A stretch of 64,000 bases of DNA from Nageia nagi. Its lineage: Eukaryota > Pinophyta. A program made the translations under genes and the position numbers. The notes under the pieces are model-generated. The model saw nothing but the letters and a program-made list of their open reading frames with translations, searched no databases and was not told where the DNA came from. The DNA is taken from positions 182,900,001 to 182,964,000 of the forward strand of contig JBITNC010000001.1 in assembly GCA_050084985.1 (NCBI GenBank). The letters run 5' to 3'. Positions 32,829-44,642 of the stretch are shown one piece after another. The first letter of the stretch is position 1; the number at the start of each line of letters is the position of its first letter.

Positions 32829-35244
32829 TATTGCAAAATATGAATAGTATATTATTACTTAGGTTAAAATATATGTACATTTGTCATATATTATATATTC
32901 ATCTATATGTAAGGGGGCAGATTTGAACATAGAGTCTCTTATTATCCATTTAAAAGTTTTCTAGCTTACCCCACTCTCTAATTGAATTGATGTAATATTT
33001 TTTAAAAGTATTATAATATTCATCTCATTTAATAAAATTAAAAAATAAATTATTAATCTATTTTTAGTTTATTATAACATTTTTAAGGTTTATTTTATCT
33101 TTAATAGCATCAATTATTGTATTTATCATTTTCTATGGGATAGTGTAACTAGTTTTTGTTTTGGTTCTTTAAAAGTAGGTTTAAAGTTTGAACTTTTATA
33201 TTTTGTTTATCTTATGAGGTTAAAATTTATGGAGGTTCATTGGTCCATTGTGCCTTAATGTAGGTTCTATAAGCCTTTGAGAGGCCTTAGATATACAAGA
33301 TGGGTATGTTAGTATAATATAAAAAAGATGTTGGTCCTTTGATAAAAAAAATCTTGTAGTGTTGCTTTAGGTAGTTTCATATAACAAAAATTAGTTTATA
33401 TTTATTAAGATATATCAAATCATATTTGAAGAAGATCCATAGGTTATGTGAAATTCATATGATCTAATTCATGAAGAATGTAATCTTGCAATTGAATATT
33501 GACAAAATATAATTCATTTTCTACAATTTGATATCCTACAAGGCAATGAAATTATATTTCTTATTTCAAGGGGTAGAGGATATTTCATATATCAAAATAG
33601 ATATTTCTTTTACAAAAGGTTAATTTCTAATTTTATGGCATTGTATTATAAACCATGCATAAAATAAGGCATTTAAAGATGTAGAGAAGCAAGTTTTATA
33701 TCCTTGAAGATAAAAAGCAATATTTAAAAGTCACAACAACATTCTTGAAAAAATATTATCACAACATTCTTCTCAAATATCAGAGATTACTACAACATTC
33801 TTTGAGATCCATCATGATTTATAGATATAAAATCTTAAAGTTAGTGATAAAAATCCTCCTTCACATGTTACACTAGCATATGTTTATTTTAATATTTCAT
33901 TTGATGTAACTTTGTATTTTTAGTTTAATTTTAATATTAATTTATCATAATATTACTATATTTTTTGTTATATGAATTCTATACAATACATATTGGTGAA
34001 CCTAAATCATTTGACTCTTTTTGAACACCTTATTTGTCTATGTAATTTGTATGCCCAAAATACTAGGAGATTTTGTCTCTCTTACTAGAAGTGTTAAATT
34101 GAAAGTTCTTTTTGTACAAAAAAAGGGTGAGATTTTGACAAGATCCCCAAAATATATTAAAACAAAGTTTCATAATATTATATTCAATTGTAGCATCATA
34201 AAAACCAATATATCAAACCATAGCCCAACTAAATCCCCAATATGATTGTGGAAAATACAATATCCATATAACCTAGAAAAATTAAATGCTACTATGCCAC
34301 CCTAAGTGGACTTATGCCTACTAAAATAATTTAGAATAAATATTAAAAAAAAAAGGAACAACACATTAAGATAATTATATTCCCTTTTCATATTTTAACT
34401 ACTAGTTGACTACTTGCCATTCATTCTTCATCCCCTTATCCAATCCCTCTTTCTTCCTCTTCTTGATCTTCCTACTTTTTCATTTTAGGGTTGGTGTAGT
34501 TGGCTCATTTGTAGTTCTTCCAAGTTCTTTTGTGGGTACTTTTTTCTTCATCTCCTTTCTTTGGCAACAAGGAAGAGCTATAATTTTAGTTTTTGAGTAT
34601 ACCATCTCTTCCTCTTGCAATGGATCTTTTTTTATCTATATTAAGGACTTTAATATTGTAATTAGATCTATGTTTTCTTCTTCCTCCCCTTAATTATGGA
34701 TTTGATCCATATCATGGTAATTCTATTTCTTTTCCTCTCTGATCATAATTTCTTACTACTATGGGTAGGCTTTTTTGTTCTATGGGCTTACTATTTTTAG
34801 CATGAGATGATTCCCTTTCTTTTGGGTAAATCTACTTTTGTATTTATCTTTCTCCTTAGCCTTAGCTCTATTAGCCTCTTTATCCTCCCATCTTTCCATT
34901 TTCTTTTTTTTTCTCTCTTATCCTTGTTTGGTAGTTGAATTCCACTTTTTCACTACAATCTTGATTCTAAAGGTTTTTTTATGCCATATTTTGTTCCAAA
35001 TTCAATGGTTGCACTTACCATGGCTTTATACATGGCAATAATGATCCCTTGTTGCAAAGGAACCTTTTAGTTATCATCCTTCACTAATTGCATCAAGTTT
35101 CTTAATGAATATGATATGTAAAACTTAGATAACTATATTGTACTAAAGTTCATCACATATATATTTCATTCATTTTTTTATATATTATTCAACCATACTA
35201 AATTACATAATGGGTGCTCTAAAAGTTTTCTTTAATGGATTCGA
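32829..35244. other. segment D2, partial third copy of segment D
   Basis: D2 is paralogous to 6660-8118 (D1) and about 55670-57530 (D3). The shared block at 33365-34240 is present in D2 and D3 but absent from D1. It ends where the A LTR begins, exactly as in D1 and D3. Plus-strand open stretches here are F/L/S-rich shadows, and no gene is recognised. Its left edge at about 32829 (TATGAATAGTATATTATTAC) is abrupt. Confidence 0.65.
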
Positions 35245-35883
35245 TGTTATAAAATTAGTAGAATAGTCTTACGAAATTTTATGTGCAAGTGAAAATTGAA
35301 AGATCAAATACATGAAATAGTAAATATCAAAATAAGCACACAAAGAATGCAACAAATTTATATTGGTCCCTCCCAATGTAGGAGTACATCTAGTTCAATA
35401 GTTCCTTTTCTTCATTATTGGAATTTTTACATGGATTTATAGTCACAAGATCATGAAAAAGCATGTCATATTCATCAAAAATACTTCATTCTTTTGTAAT
35501 TCCTCCAAATATCCTTAAATTAAAGAAATATTAACTCTTCAACATGAAACGTTTCATGATAGTTTCAACAACCCTTAAATAATGAATCTCACAAGTAGAT
35601 ATTCATACCTAGAGCAATGTACAACCTCCCAAATTGATGAAATGCCTCCCTACTCTAGTATAAAAACTAAAATGACCTTGACTATTCAATTTCCCCATAT
35701 AAGGTATCTAAAGGTACAACATATATACCTTGAACTACACCTATATTGAATGCATGATATTCTCCTAGTGGATCCATCACATCAAATCATTGAATTATAT
35801 CTAATTGCAAAAATAAAGGTACTTAGTGCACATATCTCTGCTCATGGAATATTATAATTTCAAATCGATCTATTCAGATCATA
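35245..35883 (-). repeat. 3' LTR of A, copy A3
   Basis: It runs from TGTTATAAAATTAGTAG to CAGATCATA, about 639 bp, collinear with 8119-8758. Its left flank matches the flanks of the other two A LTRs. Confidence 0.65.
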
Positions 35884-37190
35884 CATCCCCCTTGGATAAG
35901 GTATTTGGTCCCACAAATGCTTAGATATGGCTAAGATAAGAAAATAATTCCCCACCTTAGCTTTATCATAATAGTTTTTCTTAGTAGGTAACTATCCTTT
36001 AATTGCTAATTCATCAAGTAATGGTAAAACCTAACCTATCTTCTACTCTTCCTCAATAAGCTTGGATGGTTAGAATAACTTCAAGTTCTCCACATTCACA
36101 ACTAAGTAGATATTCATGTAAGAGGTTAGATCCAATATGAAATCATTCTCTTACTTTCTCTACTATACAAAATGATCCATATATAATAGGTTTTAGATTA
36201 TTGGTTGGTTCCTATAGCATCTCCTTGATAAGATATAAAACAATTTGATCTCATGCTTAGAATTTATGGTCAAACCTATGCTTTTCATGCCTCAACTTAT
36301 ATTTATATTTGCTAACTTGTAGTTTCTCTTGAACCTCCAAATAAATTTATCTTAATAATAAATTGTTCAACTTTCTTCTCTTTGTGTACAATTGAAATAT
36401 CATCATCCTTTTGTTGTTCAAGCACATAATCAAAATGTGATGGAGGTAAAATACCATAATATGTTTCAAATATATATTATTTGTAGAATAATAAATTATC
36501 GTATTGTATGAATGTTGAATAAACATAAGATCTCCTTCTTAAGACTTTGGATGCTTACCATAATAACCCCTCAACAACTAAACCACTTTCATATTCACCA
36601 CTTCAATTTTTCCATTTGTTTTAGGTTAAAAATTAATTCTTATTTTTAGCTTATTATCCATTTTTTTCATAAATAAATCCAAAACATACCAAAGAATCTA
36701 GAATCTATATCTAAAATAATAGAACTAGGTCACATGAAAAAAGAAGAGTTTAGCAACTTTTTGACATGTTATAGTCTTCTTACATAGAATTAACACACAT
36801 ATCTTACCAAATATATAAACAATCATAAATAAATAATCATGCACTTTCTTGGACATAGGTAACCTCCTTACAAAATCTATTGTAATAATTTCCCAAGTAT
36901 GGTGAGGAATTGGAAGTGGTTGATACAAATCCAATTTCCTAGTATTAGGTTTCCTAGTGAAATACATTACACATCCCCTTATATACTTGGAAACTTGCTC
37001 TTGTATTTTATCTAATACACATACCTTTACAAATTTATAATTGTTTTACTAATCCCTTAATCACTAGCAACTTTTGAAGTATGAGCTTTATTGATCAACC
37101 TAATTCTTTCTCCTTAAAGAATACATAATACTTTATACTTATAGAGTAAGCTATATTTAATATGAAATTTATCCATGCCTTATCAATTTT
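35884..37190 (-). pseudogene. chromovirus relic A3 (3' pol)
   Basis: A3 has the same 3' pol region as A1 and A2. The piece at 36725-36967 encodes LYQPLPIPHHTWEIITIDFV, then MSKKVHDYLFMIV and KKTITCQ, the start of the integrase core with the first catalytic D (IDFV, normally MDFV). It lies downstream of a KPNTRK zinc-finger tail. Integrase tail and chromodomain-like parts are degenerate to the left. The copy stops abruptly at about 37190, inside the segment after RNase H, where B sequence begins. A3 lacks about 40 bases near 36000 relative to A1. Confidence 0.75.
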
Positions 37191-37979
37191 GTATATATGA
37201 ATAGAATATTAAAGTGGTGAATGAAGTGGTTGAGGATGGAGAAATACAAATGGGAGAGGATCCAGTAGCTAATCTTGAATGAACTCAAAGGAAATCTAGT
37301 AGCTACTCCTGAATGAACAACTAATCATCAAAATCCCAATGATTCCTACCTATAAGAGGATGAATGGATGCAAGTGATAGATAAAGATAAGAAACATAAG
37401 AATAAGATAAATATGAGATAGTTTGGGAAAAATATAGTAAAGGAAGCTCATTTTGATAGATAGATAGTAACTAGAAGCATTCATAAGAAGGTCAAAAAGG
37501 AGTCAAAACATCGAGGAAGATCAAGTGTATGAGATTAGAAAATTAAGGAAATAAATTAGAATGTGGCTCATGGAAAGAAAAACACTTTAAATAATTTTTG
37601 GGGAAGAGCTTCCTTGAAATAACCTATAAAATTTAACAAAGACTAACATCTAAGACTTTTTGGAGCTTGCTCTTAGGCTATGAAGATGGTAGCAATTTAA
37701 AATTTAGGAGCTTTACATTAATTTTATATTTATTCATTTACCCATAGTTTATGTTGTGGTAAGTAAAATGACAATCAGTTGTTAGTTTTAGGAAGCACAT
37801 GTTACTATTATTGAATATATAAAATCTATTATAAATATAGGTTTTTGGGCCCTTTCATTTTGAAAACCCACTTTATTGTTTTACCCATATTGAAAAAAAA
37901 GGATAATTTTGATATTTCCCACTTGATCAACCACATAGAAATGCCTACAACTAGCCAAAATCTATGCTCTAATACCAAT
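37191..37979 (-). other. 5' untranslated and leader part of element B, no gene recognised
   Basis: This is the stretch just inside the 5' LTR of B. About 57789-58359 matches its inner part. No gag is recognisable on either strand. Its inner end has the primer site at 37966-37977. Confidence 0.5.
37966..37977 (-). promoter_or_regulatory. primer binding site of element B (initiator Met tRNA type)
   Basis: The minus strand reads TGGTATTAGAGC two bases inside the LTR. It is one substitution from the classic TGGTATCAGAGC. In the copy at 58346-58357 it is more decayed (TGATATTAGGGG). Confidence 0.8.
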
Positions 37980-38400
37980 TGTTAAGAATATAATAGAATT
38001 AAAATGATTTTACCTTGAATATCAAAGGAAATACTAAAATATAGAATATCCAATAAATTTGAAATGCAACAAGTAAAGCAATTGGAACAATGCACTCATA
38101 TTAATGACAACATATAATAATAGAATAACTTTACTAATAGTAATACAAATCATAAGCAACTTCAAGGGGAATTCCTCCTTACAACTCACAAGAGAATAAA
38201 TTTTTCAATATGATTCTCTTTACCCCTCCTATAAATATTTAGACTTCCTACCCTAACCCTAATTATCAATTTAATTCAAAATGGTGATTCATCTTATAAA
38301 AGTATAATGGTTTGCATCACTAGTCAGCATGAGTCGCTAATTAAAATAACTACTAATTATAATTACATCTAATTAAATATTATGATGTGGGATCCTAACA
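37980..38400 (-). repeat. 5' LTR of element B
   Basis: It starts TGTTAAGAATATAATAG and ends GGGATCCTAACA, about 421 bp, followed by CTCAT (38401-38405). The left end of B2 is preceded by CTCAC (29311-29315) and that of B1 by CTCAT (14823-14827). This fits a CTCAC target duplication. The paralogue 58360-58784 is followed by CTCAC. Confidence 0.85.
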
Positions 38401-39433
38401 CTCATAGGGAATCAACATTGTATTTTTTGCTAAAGGTGGTGTAGAAAGCTTGTTTATAATCCTATTAGTGCTACCTTTCTTGTATTTTATGATGAGGTAG
38501 AATTTTTATAGGGACCCCATCCATCTAAATCACCTCTATTATTTCAACTTGGATTGAGTTTGTAAATATTATAATGGTTGATGATCAATGTTAATTATTG
38601 TATACTTTCCCATTAGGTAATGCTTTCATGATTCAAAAAGATATATCAATAAAAAATAAGAACCTTGAAAACCCTTATCATAGTCAAAAAATCCTTGTTT
38701 TGGGTAGGAATACCCTTATCATGGGTAGAAAAACACTTATTATGGTCATAAAATACTCATCATGGATAGAAAATACTTACTATGGGTAGGAAATACTTAT
38801 CATGGGAAAATACCTATGAAGCTTTCAGAAAATTATTTCCATAATGTAGGAAAATAAATGATGATATCATCATCTTAGCAATGGACCAAGCAAAAGTATT
38901 TTTTGGAGCATGGAACCACTTTTTATGATATAATCAATCTAGGTTCATGAGAATGACACTAATTCTATTGACATTATTAGCCTAGCTTCATGGAATATAA
39001 TGTAAAAATCCTTATCAAGAATAGTATAAGTTATGTTGAGGTGATATTTATGTTAGCACTTTTTGGCATAGCATCTGAGTAGATGACTTGGCTTTGGATC
39101 ATGATGTAGGTTGATGGGAAATTATTAGTTTCATAAATTATGATATGAATACTCAAATAAAGGTCCAACAATTATTGATCTTATTATAAATGGCTTGATG
39201 ATCATTGATCTTCACCAATAACCATCCAAATGACTTGACATGGATAACAAGGGTAGTTAAGTTCATTAGGAGGGAAACAGTTTATGTAAGAAGTAAAAAT
39301 GGTCATGAGAAACCCATAATATATTAGTTTAACATATAAATGCTTAAAGCTCCATTAAAGGAGCATCATTTTTGCATCTTTTAAAAAAGGATCAATGTAA
39401 GGAGGAAAGAACAAGATTTTTCAAGTAGAGGAG
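38401..39433. other. duplicated segment right of B (paralogue 58785-59838), no gene recognised
   Basis: It is collinear with 58785-59838. It contains a small degenerate repeat at 38680-38815 built on CTTATCATGGGTAGAAAA-type units, also present at 59045-59190. I see no supportable coding region on either strand. Confidence 0.6.
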
Positions 39434-39744
39434 TATATTTTTTGTATGAGAAAATTTTGTAGATCTAGAAGTTACAAAATAAGACCTCTTTAGGTCATAT
39501 GTAATCTTCTTATGTAATGAATAAAATGAAATACTCTTGAATTTACTATATTTTTTATGTTATCTATAAAATATATGAATGTAGTATATAATACCATTTT
39601 TATATGAATATAAATAAACCAACATTTGTATTTATGTGTGGGGAATATATATTAGAAAAAAATTAAATTGTAAGAGTTTGTACTTAAGGATCTATGTATG
39701 CTATTATAAGCATCTAAAGATTATAAATCATATGGTATTAGAGC
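39434..39744 (+). repeat. small LTR-like unit with iMet primer site (copy 1)
   Basis: A purine tract AGTAGAGGAG is followed by about 297 bases ending ...AAATCA (39730), two bases, and TGGTATTAGAGC at 39733-39744, an initiator-Met-type primer site. The unit starts TATATTTTTTG instead of TG. The same unit is at 59839-60134. A purine tract before it and a primer site after it are the borders of a 3' and a 5' LTR at once. Confidence 0.5.
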
Positions 39745-39879
39745 ATCAATAGATTATTTTTATATTATTTACTTTTCTTAATATATATATTGATTAAAAG
39801 AATATGTTTTAGCCTTGTATGCTAGTTATAGTGAGGGATGGACCTATCCTTTTGCCAAATTTGCACATATATCATGGTC

Positions 39880-40565
39880 ATATATCAAAAATAACAATGG
39901 GTATATATTAGTTCCACCACCACCACCTTTGCCAAATTTTGTTGCTTTGCTTTGATATATTATGGGTGTATTTTAAAATTGATATTATGGGCATACATTG
40001 AAGTTTACCAACTAACTACCTTTCAACTTCACCATTATGCCCAAATATATCATAGGAGTATATAGAATCTATATCATGGTTGTATGTCAAAGAGGCAACA
40101 AAAAACTTCGCCACTCTGATGAGATGTATCATGGGTGTATATAGAACCTATATCATGGGCATATAGCAAAAACTTGAAAAAATTTGGAATTTGTGGCCTA
40201 GATATATCAAGGGTGTATATCAAATATATCATGAGCATATAGTGAGAAACATGAAAAAAATGGAAATTTTGAAACTAGATATATTATGGTCATATATTGC
40301 TTAGGATAACATGGCATATATCAAGAAATAAGAATGGAAAATGTTAAAATTTTTGGACAAGATATATTACAAGTGTATAGAGGTTATATTATGGATGTAT
40401 AGTAAGAAATAAGAATAGAAAATTTTTAAATTTTTTAATGAGATATATTATAAACATATAACAATTATATTATGGGTGTATAGCAAGAACTATAAAAAAT
40501 TTAACTATAATTTTAGTTATATTATAGGCATATAGTGAACATATCATGGGTGTATAGTGAGAATT
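39880..40565 (+). repeat. array of TATATTATGGGTGTATA-like motif (forward orientation)
   Basis: About two dozen variants of ATATATCATGGGTGTATA or ATTATGGGCATATA occur every 25-40 bases, linked by CAAGAAATAAGAATGG-type and AAAAATTTGAA-type spacers. It is the reverse complement of the array at 5340-5780. The paralogue is 60300-61080. Confidence 0.8.
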
Positions 40566-40599
40566 ATAAATACAAAGTTAAAATTTTGGGCATGTATCC

Positions 40600-42440
40600 A
40601 CCATTCCCATTTTCTTGGATATTTAAAAGAAAAGAAGATGATCTCACCCTAAAATATTTGTAGACCATCCTAGATGGTGCTACCAAGATGACCCCTCATA
40701 ATCGTACTCATATGCTCATATCCCTTGTCTAATTTTTCTCTTCTTTGTACATGTTTCTAATTTGTTTGTTTTCTTTTTTATTCATCAGCTAAAAAACCCT
40801 AACTAGATCTTATGAAATTATAGAGTGTTCTATACAATACTACTATGTGGAGCTTTCTACCAGTAGGGGCATGACGACCATCTTGGTATGCATTCCTATA
40901 TAATTTGTTTGATCAAGTTTTTTGCTCATCAATTCGCTACATCAAGTTTTTTCATTAGGTTTTTTAGTATACTTTTTTATGATAGAATTGCACTTTTAAA
41001 GATTATTCAATTTAATAACGAACCTCATTTAAAATTTCCCAAGTTGGGGCATTGTTTGATAATGTGTAGGGTTTAGGGTAATTTTACTAATTTCTCACAT
41101 TTTCCATTGTATAAATTGTTTGATAATGTATTTTTTAATAATTTATTTGTTATTCATAATAACTATACAAATTCATAGTTAGTTTTTTTTTTTTTTTTTC
41201 AATTAGAATTGTCCTTATTATGATAATAACAAATACATATAAATGAAATAATATTTTACTTAGTATTTGATGTATTTATAAATCCTATTACAAATTTCCT
41301 AGTTTCAAACATTTTTTTGAAATTTTGGGAAAGCAAAATTGGCAATGTTCAAATTCTTCTACAATTAACTTCAATCCAACTAAAACTAGGTTTCTTTCTA
41401 ATTCCTTAATCTCTCATTAATTTCCATACTCCATTTACCCTCTTATGAACTTAAATCCAACTACATCCAAATGTCAGGATTGATTCCTCAATCTTTCATC
41501 AATATTACTCCATTTACCCTCAATTGAACTTCAATCCAACTACATCCATATGTCCTTTTTATTCCTCAATATTTAATCAATGTCCTTATTCATTCATCAT
41601 CATCCAAGTTTCCCACTTTTGCATAGTAAAATTGAAATAAGAATATAATATGGAGAATATTTAGTATCCACAAAATTAAAGAATGCTTCTAGAAATACCT
41701 CAATTCCTACATACTTATGTAATGCAAAAGCACCTAGGATAAATATACATTTCATATTGGTAATAAATTTTATAGCTTACTCAAGTTCTTCATTATATGA
41801 AATAGTTTAAGGACATCCTTGACGTATATAGCCTTGAATTGCATATCCTTTGATGATTGTATTCCATGAAATTGTATTTGAATCATGACTACTAGGTAAC
41901 TAAAAACCATAATATGTGATGAAAAATACTTTTACTTATTCTTTGATGTATTGATAAACCCTTTTGCAAGTTCATACTTTGAATATGTAGCATTATTTTT
42001 CATTGCATGTAAGTTGCACTCATAATTTAGAAGTTTGTTGTATAAATATCCTTGTTAATGATGGCATATGCCAAATAATACACATTTTATGTCAAAGATA
42101 TAAAAAAATTACTAGAAACAATCATTGTTGAAATGCAAACAAAATTGGAAGAGTATAATTCTAAGAATAGGAAGAAAAAGAGAAACTTGCAACATTATAA
42201 ACATGAATTTAGTAAGGGGCATGTGATCATACAAAGAAAGGTAATAAAATAACATTTCGATAAGAATTTAAAAAAAAAATCAAAAAACTATTATTATTAG
42301 ATATTTGTATAAATATACAATATTATTGATTGTTGACATCATAAAATTGTTGACAAGATTTGCCACATATCCCTAAATTCATATCAAATGTTTATGCAAT
42401 TAATGGTATTTATGTTTCATAATAATTATGTTTTTTAATT
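40600..42440. other. duplicated segment with about 80-bp tandem repeat; otherwise nothing recognised
   Basis: It is collinear with 61090-63290, apart from a 460-bp block (about 62475-62935) missing here near 42085. At 41360-41600 three diverged units share TTCAATCCAACTACATCCA and CTCCATTTACCCTC, spaced about 75-85 bases. The match around 42110-42230 (62950-63080) keeps an open plus-strand frame. It carries a basic block KNRKKKRNLQHYKHEF, so it may be an exon of the gene that continues at 42467. Confidence 0.5.
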
Positions 42441-42466
42441 AACTATTATCTTTATTTCCTATGTAG

Positions 42467-42775
42467 GTAAATGTTGGTCCACAAGTACAAGAATGTTGAA
42501 ATGATAGATCATTTACTACCAAAAAGGATCAAAAGGTGCATCTTCGTGACCCTCTTGGTAATATAGTTGGGTTTAGTAATGTGCATAATGATAATCTTGT
42601 TGGCACATGCCATGGTACCACTATTAGAGAGGGGTATGTTTCTATAGAAGTGATATCATGTAATTTTAGTGGTTACATGCTACCCATACCTAATGGAGAT
42701 GCTACTACTTTGGAAGAAGCTATTTGGAGATTTATGTTATGGAAAACTAAATCACTGTAACTTAATTATGAACCT
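42467..42775 (+). pseudogene. DUF8039-like domain exon of a CACTA-associated plant transposon gene (copy 1)
   Basis: After a plant-type 3' splice site (TTTCCTATGTAG ending at 42466) an exon-like frame runs from about 42470. Its core reads VHLRDPLGNIVG, then TCHGTTIREGYVSIEV, LPIPNGDATTLEEAIWRF and MLWKTKSL. This follows the known pattern of the domain in plant CACTA (En/Spm-like) proteins: a V.KG-type strand, a HG..L..G.v.V block, LP.P, and ..LGDA...FV.W. A TGA lies in the frame at about 42496. The paralogue at 63310-63650 does not have that stop but has another one. Cellular role unknown; it is a domain of transposon-encoded proteins. Family assignment is from pattern memory. Confidence 0.55.
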
Positions 42776-42779
42776 CCTA

Positions 42780-43369
42780 TTATAACCCAATAGGTATAAT
42801 CATTCCTATTTTTATATTGAATATTTACTATTTATTTAATAAGAAGTATATTTTTTAATTAATTTTTTTATTTCATCATTTAATTTATGATATATGATAA
42901 TATGCATAAAGTAATTGAGTAGAAGGAGGATGTAAATGAAGGAGAAGGTCATGAAGAGGTAGATGTTACAATATAGACCCAACATGTTACACAATATATA
43001 CAATATGCAATGAATGGTACAAAATATGTATTTTTCATTCACTAAATACCATAATTTATTCAAAGTTGATTTAAATATTTTGAAAGTAATGTTCACAAAT
43101 GCATCATTTTCTTTATGATATAGGATAACATGCATAAAGGAGTGGAGTAGAATGAGGATACAAATAAAGGAATTTGCAAGAATCATGGTTTAAATGAAGG
43201 ATAAGGTTGTGAGGAGGCTAGGTTCCCATAATAGCATGTTGTAGATGCTACAAAGTGGACCCAACCCATTACAAAAGAAACACAAGATGCGATAAATGAC
43301 ATAGTGAAGGTATTCTTCGTGCTATTTGTAGGGAATATCTTTCATGTTTATACATATTTTTGCATACAT
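42780..43369. other. shared tail of the duplicated segment, no gene recognised
   Basis: 42780-43190 matches 63650-64000 closely. It contains an internal partial repeat: the block around TATGATAATATGCATAAAG at 42890 recurs near 43115. The minus-strand open frame across it (42836-43186) is aromatic/isoleucine-rich, repeat-derived, and not convincing as a gene. Confidence 0.5.
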
Positions 43370-44150
43370 GTATACTAATATAGGCCCTTTTCTAAAAACA
43401 CATGTCCATATCCTATGGTCAAAGTACTTTTTCATTGATACCCATACCTTTTTCCATAGCTTGCTATATTTGGTGGCACATACTTGAAGAATACTAGAAA
43501 GGTTGCAAAGTTAGATTTTAAAATTGACAATTGCATTTGCCTATAAGTATTTAGGTCCTTTTTCTAAATACCCATGTTGTGCATATATTATGATCATTGC
43601 ACATCACAAAACTATGTTTTCATCATGCAATCTATCAAACTACTCTTTAATGGATACCCATACCTTCTTCCATAGCTCTATTTGGTGGCACATGCCTATC
43701 AAATGCTGAAGAAGATTGCAAAGTTGCATTTTACACCTAAAAGATGTAAGTATGTAAGGTATTTTCTAAAAATCATATTGTACATATCCTATGAGTAGTA
43801 CCCATGCATGAAGAATGTTGGTAAGGTTACAAAGTTAGGTTTTACATCTAACAATTGCATCTTCCTACAAGTATGTGTGGTGCAATCCTATGATATTTGC
43901 ATGCCATGAAAGTGTGTATACATCATGAATTCTATCAAATTACTTATTAATGGATGCCCATACCTTTTTCCATAGTTCCCTTTGGTGGCACATGTCTAAA
44001 GAATGTTGGCAAGGTTGCAGAGTCAATTTTATAGTTGACAATTGCATCTACCTATAAGTATTTAGGGACTTGTTCTAAAAACCCATGTTGTGCATATATT
44101 TTAATCATTGCACAACACAAAATTATGTCTACACAACACAAAATATGATT
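43370..44150. repeat. diverged tandem repeat, about four units of roughly 220 bp
   Basis: The blocks CCCATACCTTTTTCCATAG (43440, 43660, 43956), TTTGGTGGCACAT, AGGTTGCAAAGTT (43500, 43717, 43826, 44012) and CCCATGTTGTGCATATATT recur in the same order. One unit near 43770-43880 is shortened. The right side ends at the F3 insertion at 44166. Confidence 0.7.
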
Positions 44151-44165
44151 CTCTCCCATCCCATT

Positions 44166-44627
44166 TGTTAAAATTTATAATGTAATATTATATAATATTT
44201 CTTTTTAATGTAAATTCACTTCATGCTTAAAGTATCTTTAGATACCTTAAAGCATTAATAGAATAAATATAGAAACACTTTTAACCTTACGCTTGGGTAA
44301 AAATAAGGTTAAAGGGTGGGTTTATTTTTGTAAATACAGAGGTACCCCTCTCATTATGTAACTAGATGAAGCATGGTAATTCTTATCTTATATAGTTGTA
44401 GAAATGCTCTTCTAGAAGAATTCTTAAAAATTTGTAAGAGAGTTATTTTGTGAGAAGTAATAGAATGATGGTTCAAAATGGATGTACTCCCAAGATATGG
44501 AGGAACCACTATACATAATATGCTATTTTTTGAGTGATTGATTATTGCTTTGCTAGAAGGATGAATGTTAAATTTTTTGGAGAAGCTTCAAGGTGATCTT
44601 GGTTTATGGAATCCTTCAATTCCATCA
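44166..44627 (+). repeat. 5' LTR of F3
   Basis: It starts TGTTAAAATTTATAATG and ends CTTCAATTCCATCA, about 462 bp. A degenerate primer site TGGTATTAGAACC follows at 44630. Confidence 0.88.
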
Positions 44628-44629
44628 AG

Positions 44630-44642
44630 TGGTATTAGAACC
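44630..44642 (+). promoter_or_regulatory. primer binding site of F3 (decayed iMet type)
   Basis: TGGTATTAGAACC lies two bases after the LTR. It differs from TGGTATCAGAGCC by a C-to-T and a G-to-A change. Confidence 0.8.

Noticed and set aside
33250-34240. Block present in D2 and D3 but not D1, considered as an organelle-derived insertion
   Set aside because: I see no recognisable chloroplast or mitochondrial gene motif in it, and its edges show no target duplication I can defend.
34021-35041. Plus-strand frames at 34021-34245, 34406-34693 and 34838-35041
   Set aside because: They are shadows in T-rich DNA. The paralogues in D1 and D3 do not keep the same frames.
38680-38815. CTTATCATGGGTAGAAAA-type short repeats considered as another instance of the TATGGGTGTATA array
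   Set aside because: They share only ATCATGGGT. Spacing and flanking bases differ, so I treat them as a separate local repeat.
42836-43186. 116-residue minus-strand frame (also 63716-63970)
   Set aside because: Hydrophobic, made of an internally repeated A/T-rich block, and on the strand opposite the DUF8039-like exon. Its reading frame is not kept cleanly in the paralogue.
43370-44150. Regularly spaced repeats considered as a CRISPR array
   Set aside because: The repeats are about 220 bp, diverged, without short identical direct repeats and unique spacers. The context is a plant nuclear transposon landscape.
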